Positions 30,592-38,310 of a DNA stretch of 47,435 nucleotides are shown here, piece after piece. Source of the stretch: Rhodocyclales bacterium (GTDB taxonomy: Bacteria; Pseudomonadota; Gammaproteobacteria; Burkholderiales; Rhodocyclaceae); contig JACRIY010000009.1 of NCBI GenBank assembly GCA_016235805.1, positions 1 through 47,435 of the forward strand. The letters run 5' to 3'. Each line of letters begins with the position of its first letter. The first letter of the stretch is position 1. The translations under genes and the position numbers were made by a program. The notes beneath the pieces were generated by a model. That model had not been told where the DNA came from. It did no database searches and was given only the letters and a program-made list of their open reading frames with translations.

Positions 30592-32574
30592 TCAGGCGTT
30601 CTGCTTGAGTTGATCCAGGATCTGAGGATTCTCAAGCGTGGACACGTCCTGGGTGATCTCCTCGTTCTTGGCGAGGCTGCGCAGCAGGCGGCGCATGATC
30701 TTGCCGGAACGTGTCTTGGGCAGGTTCTCGCCGAAACGGATGTCCTTGGGCTTGGCGATCGGACCGATCTCCTTGCCGACCCAGTTGCGCAGTTCGGCGG
30801 CGATCTTCTTGGCTTCCTCGGCGCTCGGACGGGCTTGCTTGAGCACCACGAAGGCACAGATGGCCTCGCCGGTCAGATCGTCGGGGCGGCCCACAACGGC
30901 GGCTTCCGCCACCAGCGGGTTCGACACCAGAGCGGACTCGATTTCCATCGTGCCCATGCGGTGGCCGGAAACGTTCAGCACGTCATCGATGCGGCCCATG
31001 ATGGTGAAGTAGCCGGTCTTGGCATCGCGCATCGCGCCGTCGCCGGCGAGGTACAGGTTGCCGCCGAAATCGACCGGGAAGTAGGACTTCTTGTAGCGCT
31101 CGGGATCGCCGTAAATGGTGCGGATCATCGACGGCCAAGGCTTCTTGACCACCAGGAAGCCACCCTTGCCCCATTCGACATCGTTGCCGGTCTCATCGAC
31201 GATCGCCGCCTGGATACCCGGGAAGGGCAACGTGCAGGAACCGGGGACGAGCGGCGTAACGCCGGGCAGCGGGGTGATCATGTGGCCGCCGGTTTCGGTC
31301 TGCCAGAAGGTATCGACGATCGGGCAGCGCGCGCCGCCGATGTTGTTGTAGTACCACATCCAGGCTTCCGGATTGATCGGCTCGCCGACCGAACCGAGAA
31401 TGCGCAGCGAAGACAGGTCGTAGTTCTTCGGATGCGTTGCCGGGGTGGTCTCGCTAGACTTGATCAGCGAACGGATGGCCGTCGGCGCCGTGTAGAAGAT
31501 ATTGACCTTGTGCGCCTGGATGGTCTTCCAGAAGCGGCCGGCATCCGGGTAGGTGGGCACGCCTTCGAAGACGATCTCGGTGGCGCCGCAGGCCAGGGGG
31601 CCGTAGGTGATGTAGGTGTGGCCGGTGACCCAGCCGATATCAGCCGTGCACCAGAAGACATCGTCGGGCTTGATGTCGAAGGTCCACTTCATGGTCAGGA
31701 TGGCGTGCAGCAGGTAGCCGCCGGAGCTGTGCTGCACGCCCTTCGGCTTGCCCGTGGAACCGGAGGTGTAGAGCAGGAACAGGGGATGCTCGGCATCGAC
31801 CCACTCGGGTTCGCAGACGTCGGACTGGCCGGCGGTGGCGTCGTCCCACCAGATGTCGCGGCCGGCGACCATGTTGCAGGGGCCGCCGGTGCGCTTGAAG
31901 ACGATGACGGTCTTGATCGACTCGCAGCCGCCCATGGCGATGCCGTCGTCGACGGCGGGCTTCAGCGGGATGTTCTTGCCGCCGCGGCACTGCTCGTCAG
32001 AGGTGATGACGGCTACGGCGCCGGCGTCCTGGATGCGCTCCTGCACAGACTTGGCGGAAAAGCCGCCGAACACGACGGAGTGGATGGCGCCGATGCGGGC
32101 ACAAGCCTGCATCGCGATCACGCCTTCGACCGACATCGGCATGTAGATCAGGACGCGATCACCCTTCTTGATGCCCTGCGCCTTGAGCGCATTGGCAAAG
32201 CGGGCAACGCGGGACAGCAGCTCCTTGTAGGTGACCTTGGTAACCTGGCCGCCGTCGGCTTCGAAAATGATCGCGACCTTGTCGCCCAGGCCGGCTTCGA
32301 TGTTGCGATCGAGGCAGTTGTAGGAGACGTTGAGCTTGCCGTCGGCAAACCACTTGTAGAAAGGTGCATCGGAGTCGTCCAGCGACTTGGTGAACGGCTG
32401 CTTCCAACTGACGTGTTCACGGGCAAGACGTGCCCAATAGCCGGCATAGTCGGTGTCTGCTTCCTTGCAGAGCGCCTCGTAGGCGGCCATCCCGGAAATG
32501 GTGGCCTTCTTGACCACTGCCTCCGCTGGGGGGAATACACGACTTTCCGTGACATTTGATTCGATGCTGGACAT
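30592..32574 (-). CDS. acs: Acetyl-CoA synthetase (AMP-forming)
   Basis: 660 residues from the ATG at 32574, chosen because GGAG lies eight bases upstream; a GTG at 32580 sits too close to that site. It converts acetate, ATP and CoA to acetyl-CoA through acetyl-AMP. The ATP loop is [18 protein letters not shown]. Also present are [32 protein letters not shown] and the C-terminal [14 protein letters not shown], whose last Lys is the position inactivated by acetylation in other species. Length and motifs are standard. A terminator and tandem repeats separate it from the CrbS-like sensor genes downstream, which probably regulate it. Confidence 0.97.
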   Translation of the reverse strand: MSSIESNVTESRVFPPAEAVVKKATISGMAAYEALCKEADTDYAGYWARLAREHVSWKQPFTKSLDDSDAPFYKWFADGKLNVSYNCLDRNIEAGLGDKVAIIFEADGGQVTKVTYKELLSRVARFANALKAQGIKKGDRVLIYMPMSVEGVIAMQACARIGAIHSVVFGGFSAKSVQERIQDAGAVAVITSDEQCRGGKNIPLKPAVDDGIAMGGCESIKTVIVFKRTGGPCNMVAGRDIWWDDATAGQSDVCEPEWVDAEHPLFLLYTSGSTGKPKGVQHSSGGYLLHAILTMKWTFDIKPDDVFWCTADIGWVTGHTYITYGPLACGATEIVFEGVPTYPDAGRFWKTIQAHKVNIFYTAPTAIRSLIKSSETTPATHPKNYDLSSLRILGSVGEPINPEAWMWYYNNIGGARCPIVDTFWQTETGGHMITPLPGVTPLVPGSCTLPFPGIQAAIVDETGNDVEWGKGGFLVVKKPWPSMIRTIYGDPERYKKSYFPVDFGGNLYLAGDGAMRDAKTGYFTIMGRIDDVLNVSGHRMGTMEIESALVSNPLVAEAAVVGRPDDLTGEAICAFVVLKQARPSAEEAKKIAAELRNWVGKEIGPIAKPKDIRFGENLPKTRSGKIMRRLLRSLAKNEEITQDVSTLENPQILDQLKQNA

Positions 32575-32720
32575 TGACACCTCTCCTATCGCATGAGACC
32601 GGATGAAACCGGATGACTGAAAAGCGGCTACCGCTCAGGCGCCAAAGGCAGCCGGGCAGGTATTGTTTTCGCTGGAAGAATCGCGACTGGCAACGTTTGG
32701 AACTGCCGTCGCGGATTCGA

Positions 32721-32748
32721 ATTCTAAGTGCTTCCATATTAAAGTAAA
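32721..32748 (-). promoter_or_regulatory. Putative promoter of acs
   Basis: On the minus strand TTTACT and TAGAAT are separated by 16 bases, leaving a leader of about 140 bases before the acs ATG. The interval 32581-32838 is otherwise gene-free and holds the divergent promoters of acs and yqhA. A direct repeat of CCGGATGA (32599 and 32610 area) lies in the acs leader. Confidence 0.4.
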
Positions 32749-32838
32749 AGAGTCTTACATTGGACTTACGCTGGGTTAGCTTGATCGCGCACAGCCTGGG
32801 GTAAGATTGCTGCCCCGCACCAAGCACACCCCGACACC

Positions 32839-33357
32839 ATGAACCAGATCATCAAGCCAATGGAATTCTTCATTTTCTGGAGCCGCTGGCTGCAGGCGCC
32901 GCTGTACCTGGGCTTGATCATCGCCCAGGGCGTCTATGTCTACCAGTTCATGCACGAACTGGCGATCCTGGTGACCAAGGCCGGCAGCCTCAGCGAGAAC
33001 GAGGTGATGCTGATCGTGCTTGGCCTGATCGACGTGGTCATGATCGCCAACCTGCTGATCATGGTCATCATCGGCGGCTACGAGACCTTCGTTTCGCGGC
33101 TCGACCTGGAAGGCCATCCCGACCAGCCGGAATGGCTGTCACACGTCAATGCCGGCGTGCTCAAGGTCAAGCTGGCGGTCGCCCTGATCAGCATTTCGTC
33201 GATCCACCTGCTGCGCACCTTCATCAACGCAGGACATACCGAAGACCGCGTCATCATCGCCCAGATCGCCATCCACGTTTCCTTCCTGCTTTCGGCGATC
33301 GCCATAGCCTATACCGACAAGATCATGATGCAGACCCTGTCGGCCGGAAAACACTGA
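32839..33357 (+). CDS. yqhA: YqhA-family (UPF0114) inner-membrane protein
   Basis: 172 residues with about four membrane helices (LYLGLIIAQGVYVYQFMHEL, MLIVLGLIDVVMIANLLIMV, and two near the C-terminus). The family signature IGGYETFVSRLDLEGHPDQP lies in the central loop. The biochemical role of the family is unknown. It is followed after 20 bases by fumarase, so the two are probably one transcript. Confidence 0.9.
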   Translation: MNQIIKPMEFFIFWSRWLQAPLYLGLIIAQGVYVYQFMHELAILVTKAGSLSENEVMLIVLGLIDVVMIANLLIMVIIGGYETFVSRLDLEGHPDQPEWLSHVNAGVLKVKLAVALISISSIHLLRTFINAGHTEDRVIIAQIAIHVSFLLSAIAIAYTDKIMMQTLSAGKH

Positions 33358-33377
33358 ACACAGCCCACGGAGCCGCC

Positions 33378-34898
33378 ATGACCACCATCCGCCAGGAAGA
33401 TTTCATCCAGTCCGTCGCCGACGCCTTCCAGTTCATCAGCTACTACCATCCGCTCGACTACATCACGGCGCTGGGCGCCGCGTACGAACGCGAGGAGTCG
33501 CCCGCGGCGAAGGATGCGATCGCCCAGATCCTGACCAACAGCCGCATGTCGGCCGAAGGCCACCGCCCGATCTGCCAGGACACCGGCATCGCCCTGGTCT
33601 TCCTCAAGGTCGGCATGCAGGTGCAGTGGGATGCCACGCTGTCGGTTCAGGAGATGGTCAATGAAGGCGTGCGCCGCGCTTACGGCAATGTCGACAACCC
33701 GTTGCGTGCCTCGGTGCTGGCCGATCCGGCCGGCACGCGCAAGAACACCAAGGACAACACCCCGGCCGTGGTGCACTACGAAATCGTGCCAGGCGACCAC
33801 GTCGAGGTGATCTGTGCTGCCAAGGGCGGCGGTTCGGAGGCCAAGGCCAAGTTCGCCATGCTCAACCCCTCCGACGACCTGGTCGACTGGATCCTGAAGA
33901 CGGTGCCTACCATGGGCGCCGGATGGTGCCCGCCCGGCATCCTCGGCGTCGGCATCGGCGGTACGCCGGAAAAGGCCATGATGCTGGCCAAGGAAGCCAT
34001 CATGGCCCCGGTCGACATCCATGAGTTGAAGGCACGCGGGGCGAAGACACGCGCCGAAGAACTCCGACTCGAACTGCACGAGAAGATCAATGCGCTGGGC
34101 ATTGGCGCGCAGGGCCTCGGCGGCCTCACCACGGTGCTTGACGTCAAGGTGCTCGACTACCCGACCCACGCCGCCAACCTGCCCGTGGCGCTGATCCCCA
34201 ACTGCGCCGCGACCCGCCATTGCCATTTTCACCTCGACGGTTCCGGCCCGGCCAGACTGACGCCGCCCAGCCTGGAAGACTGGCCGAAGGTGACCTGGCA
34301 GGCCGACGCCGCCACCGCCACCCGCGTCGACCTCAACAGCCTGACCAAAGCCCAGGTCGCCGCCTGGAAGCCCGGCCAGAAGCTCCTGCTCAACGGCAAG
34401 ATGCTGACCGGCCGCGACGCCGCGCACAAGCGCATCGCCGACATGCTGGCCAAGGGCGAGAAGCTGCCGGTGGACTTCACCAACCGCGTCATCTACTACG
34501 TCGGGCCGGTCGATCCGGTTCGGGACGAAGTGGTCGGCCCGGCGGGCCCCACCACCGCGACGCGGATGGACAAATTCACCCGCATGATGCTGGAGAAGAC
34601 CGGACTGATCTCGATGATCGGCAAGTCCGAACGCGGCCCGGCGGCGATCGAGGCGATCAAGGACAACAGGTCGGCCTACCTGATGGCTGTCGGCGGCGCC
34701 GCCTACCTGGTGGCCAAGGCGATCCAGTCGGCGAAAGTCGTCGGCTTCGCCGACCTGGGAATGGAAGCTATCTACGAGTTCGATGTCAAGGACATGCCGG
34801 TCACCGTCGCCGTAGACTCGCTGGGAACCTCGGTGCACATCACCGGCCCGAAGGAGTGGCAGGCGAAAATCGGCAAGATTCCGGTCAAGGTCGGCTGA
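33378..34898 (+). CDS. fumA: Class I (iron-sulfur) fumarate hydratase
   Basis: 506 residues from the ATG at 33378; the long frame upstream belongs to no gene. It interconverts fumarate and malate in the citric acid cycle. Cluster cysteines are visible in HRPICQDTGIALVF and PNCAATRHCHFHLDGSG, with the N- and C-terminal domains fused as in the FumA/FumB type. KTRAEELRLELHEKINALGI and GAQGLGGLTTVLDVKV are conserved in the family. These enzymes are oxygen-sensitive, fitting a facultative or micro-aerobic life style. It precedes hemG by 11 bases. Confidence 0.95.
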   Translation: MTTIRQEDFIQSVADAFQFISYYHPLDYITALGAAYEREESPAAKDAIAQILTNSRMSAEGHRPICQDTGIALVFLKVGMQVQWDATLSVQEMVNEGVRRAYGNVDNPLRASVLADPAGTRKNTKDNTPAVVHYEIVPGDHVEVICAAKGGGSEAKAKFAMLNPSDDLVDWILKTVPTMGAGWCPPGILGVGIGGTPEKAMMLAKEAIMAPVDIHELKARGAKTRAEELRLELHEKINALGIGAQGLGGLTTVLDVKVLDYPTHAANLPVALIPNCAATRHCHFHLDGSGPARLTPPSLEDWPKVTWQADAATATRVDLNSLTKAQVAAWKPGQKLLLNGKMLTGRDAAHKRIADMLAKGEKLPVDFTNRVIYYVGPVDPVRDEVVGPAGPTTATRMDKFTRMMLEKTGLISMIGKSERGPAAIEAIKDNRSAYLMAVGGAAYLVAKAIQSAKVVGFADLGMEAIYEFDVKDMPVTVAVDSLGTSVHITGPKEWQAKIGKIPVKVG

Positions 34899-34909
34899 CC
34901 GTCCGCCAA

Positions 34910-35467
34910 ATGGCGCGAATACTCATCCTGTATTCGTCCACCGATGGCCACACGATACGGATTTGCGATCGCCTTAAGCAGGCGATCGGCCAGCAGGCGC
35001 ACGAGGTGACGATCGCCCCGGTCGCCGGCTTCCCCGGCAAGAACCTGTCGGCATTCGACACGGTGGTCATCGGCGCCAGCATTCGATACGGGAAGCACAG
35101 CCGGCATGTCCTCGATTTCATCGCCGAGAACCGGAAGGTACTCGACGGCATGCCCAGCGCATTCTTCTCGGTGAATATCGTGGCCAGAAAGCCGGAAAAA
35201 AACCTGCCGCACACCAACCCCTACATGCGGAAGTTCCTCGGCAAGATCGCCTGGCGCCCACGCCTGCTGGCTGTCTTCGCGGGAAAGCTGGACTATCCGA
35301 GATACGGCAGCTTCGATCGATTGATGATCCGATTGATAATGCTGATCACCAAGGGCCCGACGGATCCCTCGTCGGTTGTCGAGTTCACCGACTGGCAACA
35401 GGTCGCGGAATTTGGCCGACAGATCGGCCAGATTCGGGCCGAACGAATCTTCGTTCCGGCTGATTGA
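34910..35467 (+). CDS. hemG: Menaquinone/quinone-dependent protoporphyrinogen oxidase
   Basis: 185 residues, a long-chain flavodoxin-like protein. The FMN phosphate loop is ILYSSTDGHTIRICDRL, and the remainder (SAFFSVNIVARKPEKNLPHT, GPTDPSSVVEFTDWQQVAEF) matches HemG. It oxidises protoporphyrinogen IX to protoporphyrin IX, passing electrons to quinone at the inner membrane. The ATG at 34910 is the only sensible start. Likely co-transcribed with fumarase; the following gene is a cytochrome, so haem synthesis and use are neighbours. Confidence 0.92.
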   Translation: MARILILYSSTDGHTIRICDRLKQAIGQQAHEVTIAPVAGFPGKNLSAFDTVVIGASIRYGKHSRHVLDFIAENRKVLDGMPSAFFSVNIVARKPEKNLPHTNPYMRKFLGKIAWRPRLLAVFAGKLDYPRYGSFDRLMIRLIMLITKGPTDPSSVVEFTDWQQVAEFGRQIGQIRAERIFVPAD

Positions 35468-35570
35468 GATCAAATGAGACGCCCTCGCATGGGGTAAAGT
35501 TTGACGCCAGCATTGCGGGAAATTGGGAGTCGCCGCGGTGTCCTGAGAATAATGCAAAGGAGATCAGAAA

Positions 35571-36203
35571 ATGAACATTCCGAAGCTGCGTCGCAGCACT
35601 TCCTGTCGCCTGTCGCTGCTGGCGCTGGCCCTGTCGTCGATGCTGCATTTCCAGTCCGCGCTGGCAGAACCGGCGCAAGCCCGCACCGGCAAGCAGGTCG
35701 TGGAGACGGTCTGCGCCGGTTGCCACGAGTCGGGCAAGGACGGCGCACCGAAAATTGGTGATCGTGCCGAGTGGTCCAAACGCGCCTCGGTGGGTCTCGG
35801 CATCCTGACCGAACACGCCATTACCGGCGTTCGCAAAATGCCCGCCCACGGAAGCCGCGCAGAGCTTTCCGACCTCGAGATGAGCCGTGCGGTAGCCTTC
35901 ATGGTCAGCGGTGGCAAGGCGACCGACCCGACCAAGCCCTACAGTTCGCCGAGCCAGGTACCCGGCGGAGATCTCGTGAAGGCACGCTGCAGCGAATGCC
36001 ATACGACGGGCAAGAACGGCGCGCCCAGGATCGGACACATGGAAGACTGGAAGCCTCGCCTGCAGTCTGGCGTCGAGAACCTGGTCATGTCGGCCGTGCG
36101 CGGCCACAAGGCGATGCCGGCCCGCGCGGGAATGGCCAACCTGAGCGATGCCGACTTGCGTGCCGCGGTCGTCTTCATGCTGGTGCAGCCCAAGCCCCTC
36201 TAA
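35571..36203 (+). CDS. Periplasmic di-haem cytochrome c (c5-like)
   Basis: 210 residues with a signal peptide ending near QSALAEP (residue 32). Two similar halves follow, each with a haem-binding CXXCH: CAGCHESGKDGAPKIGDRAEW and CSECHTTGKNGAPRIGHMED. Each half has a distal Met candidate (KMPAHG and AMPARAG), so both haems could be His/Met ligated. The internal repeat shows a duplication of a c5-type domain. It would carry electrons in the periplasm; the partner is unknown. AAAGGAGA precedes the ATG by nine bases. Confidence 0.92.
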   Translation: MNIPKLRRSTSCRLSLLALALSSMLHFQSALAEPAQARTGKQVVETVCAGCHESGKDGAPKIGDRAEWSKRASVGLGILTEHAITGVRKMPAHGSRAELSDLEMSRAVAFMVSGGKATDPTKPYSSPSQVPGGDLVKARCSECHTTGKNGAPRIGHMEDWKPRLQSGVENLVMSAVRGHKAMPARAGMANLSDADLRAAVVFMLVQPKPL

Positions 36204-36255
36204 CACTGATGACATTCCTGTCGCGGGCAAGGAATTCGTTTCCCACGCTAGATCC

Positions 36256-37029
36256 GTGATCGGCGTTTTCGATTCCGGCCTCGGCGGCCTTTCCGTGCTC
36301 GCCGCCTTGGCGCAGGCCCTGCCCGCTGCGGATTTCACCTACTACGCGGACACGGCGCATGTCCCGTACGGCAACAAGGAAGACGGATTCATCCAGGGCC
36401 GGGTACTGGAGGTCGGTGCGGATCTCGTCGCCAGCGGCTGCAGCCTGCTGGTGGTGGCATGCAATACGGCTACGGTAGCGGCCGTACAAGCCTTGCGTGC
36501 AATGCATCCCGGCATCCCGGTGGTTGGCGTCGAACCCGGCATCAAGCCCGCGGCGCAAAGCAGCCGCAGCGGTCGCATCGCGGTGCTGGTAACAGAAGCG
36601 ACCGCGCGCAGTTCGCGCCTGAAACGCCTTATTGACGAGCACGCAGGCATGGTCGACGTCTTCGTCGAGCCCTGCCCTGGCTGGGCGACGCACGTCGAAA
36701 CGCTGCATCTCGACGATCCGGTGCTCGCCGCCGATGTGCGTCGGCGCATCGAGCCGCTGCTGGATCGCGGCGTCGACCGCATCGTCTTGGGATGCACCCA
36801 CTACAGCTTCCTGGCTCCGCTGCTGCATGCGGTCGCCGGCGAGCGCGCCGAATTGGTCGATGTCGCCGATGCCGTGGCACGCCAGGCGCAGCGCCTGGCC
36901 GGCCACCTGGCGCAGGGCGACGGCAGGCTGCACCTGCGAGCATCCGCCCACCCGGAACGCTTGCGTGCCGCCCTGCCCAGACTGCACCTGGGCCACCTTG
37001 AGGCACGATTGATCGGCGGCATCACCTGA
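36256..37029 (+). CDS. murI: Glutamate racemase
   Basis: 257 residues from a GTG at 36256 (VIGVFDSGLGGLSVL); no ATG fits the family start and the ribosome-binding site is weak. It makes D-glutamate for peptidoglycan. The two catalytic cysteines are in VVACNTATVAAVQAL and VLGCTHYSFLAPLL, and VPYGNK follows the first motif block. The length is typical. It lies 52 bases after the cytochrome gene and converges on the diguanylate cyclase. Confidence 0.93.
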   Translation: MIGVFDSGLGGLSVLAALAQALPAADFTYYADTAHVPYGNKEDGFIQGRVLEVGADLVASGCSLLVVACNTATVAAVQALRAMHPGIPVVGVEPGIKPAAQSSRSGRIAVLVTEATARSSRLKRLIDEHAGMVDVFVEPCPGWATHVETLHLDDPVLAADVRRRIEPLLDRGVDRIVLGCTHYSFLAPLLHAVAGERAELVDVADAVARQAQRLAGHLAQGDGRLHLRASAHPERLRAALPRLHLGHLEARLIGGIT

Positions 37030-37110
37030 GAGTCGTTGCCGGAACCGGCATGACCGAGTTCAGCAGGCTAAGGGAAACCGTCGCGGCGTTCGTCGCATCG
37101 GTCGCCGGCC

Positions 37111-38265
37111 CTAGTCGCCCGGCGCCGCTTCGCCGAACGCCACGGCGCGGTTGCGCCCGCGCGATTTGGCATGGTAAAGCGCCTGGTCGGCGCAGCGGAT
37201 CAGGCCTTCGGCCGTGGTGGAGTGGTCCGGCGTCGCCGAGATGCCGATCGAGGTGGTGACCGGAATGCGCAGGTTCTCGAAGGGAACGGTGGTCCGCCGG
37301 AACAGTTCCAGCAGCTGCGTGGCACGCTCGCGCCCGATGGAAAGCGGCATTTTCGGTAGCACGAGGAGAAATTCCTCGCCGCCGTAGCGACAAACGATGT
37401 CTTCTGCTCGCGAGCATTCCTGGAGCGCCTGGCCAAAGACGCGCAAAACCTCGTCACCCGCCTGGTGGCCATAGGTGTCGTTGACCAGCTTGAAGTAGTC
37501 GATGTCGAGCAGCAGCATAGTCAGAGGGCCGCCTTCGCGCCGGCATCGGGCCAGTTCGCGCTCCAGCGTACCTTCGAGATAACGACGATTGAAGAGGCCG
37601 GTGAGCGAATCGCGATTGGCCTGTTCGCGAAGCTTTTCCTGCAGATCGTGAATCTGGAAAATCTGCTCGTGCAATGCCGCGTTGGCCTCCTCCAGGGTGT
37701 TCTTCTGGTGGTCGACCGCGCTCTGCACCTCGTGCAGGCGACGAATGTAGGTGAAGAACTCGATGCCCATCAGCGAAAGGTATACCGCAAGGCCGATGAT
37801 GGACGACAGGGTCACCAGCCCGTCGGTATCGGTCGATACGTGAAAAGCGATCACCGTGGTCGAGGCCAGGGCTCCGGCGGACACCGCCAGCGGGCAGATC
37901 ACGACCCCGGTCATGCCGCGCGTGATGGCGTGGTTCAGCAGCGTGGCAAGGAACAACGCGACGCTGATCCAGAGTGGAAATCCGAGACCCGCGGCCCAGG
38001 CACCGGACAACACGGAATCGATCACCAGATTGTGCATTTCCGCCCGTTCGCGATCGGCTACGCGCGCAGTGTGCAATTGCGCCAGGTGCGGATAGACGAG
38101 AAACTGCAGGACGAACAGCGCCCACAGCACCGGGCCGTGGTTCTGCGGCAGCATGTGCAGGCAGACCGGGACGCCGATCAGGGCGAACGCGGCGACTCGA
38201 ACGCGGTAGCTATTGACCGCGATCCAGTGATGCGTCCGGCCGCGATCGGTGGCGATTGAACTCAG
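37111..38265 (-). CDS. MASE2-GGDEF diguanylate cyclase, probable CTG start
   Basis: The catalytic GGDEF domain is complete: RDSLTGLFNRRYLEGTL, then DIDYFKLVNDTYGHQAGDEV and the active-site CRYGGEEFLLVLP. It makes cyclic di-GMP. The N-terminal membrane part is a MASE2 domain (YPHLAQLHTARVADRERAEM, NLVIDSVLSGAWAAGLGFPL). The first ATG (38154) would cut MASE2 inside its first helix. The frame is open upstream and encodes the missing part (NSYRVRVAAFALIGVPVCLH), beginning at a CTG at 38265 that has GGAGG eight bases before it. I therefore propose a CTG start giving about 384 residues. No RXXD inhibitory site is obvious before GGEEF. Confidence 0.85.
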   Translation of the reverse strand: MSSIATDRGRTHHWIAVNSYRVRVAAFALIGVPVCLHMLPQNHGPVLWALFVLQFLVYPHLAQLHTARVADRERAEMHNLVIDSVLSGAWAAGLGFPLWISVALFLATLLNHAITRGMTGVVICPLAVSAGALASTTVIAFHVSTDTDGLVTLSSIIGLAVYLSLMGIEFFTYIRRLHEVQSAVDHQKNTLEEANAALHEQIFQIHDLQEKLREQANRDSLTGLFNRRYLEGTLERELARCRREGGPLTMLLLDIDYFKLVNDTYGHQAGDEVLRVFGQALQECSRAEDIVCRYGGEEFLLVLPKMPLSIGRERATQLLELFRRTTVPFENLRIPVTTSIGISATPDHSTTAEGLIRCADQALYHAKSRGRNRAVAFGEAAPGD

Positions 38266-38310
38266 ACTAGCTTCCTCCCAATATGCCGGATCCAGTCCGC
38301 GTGGACCAAG

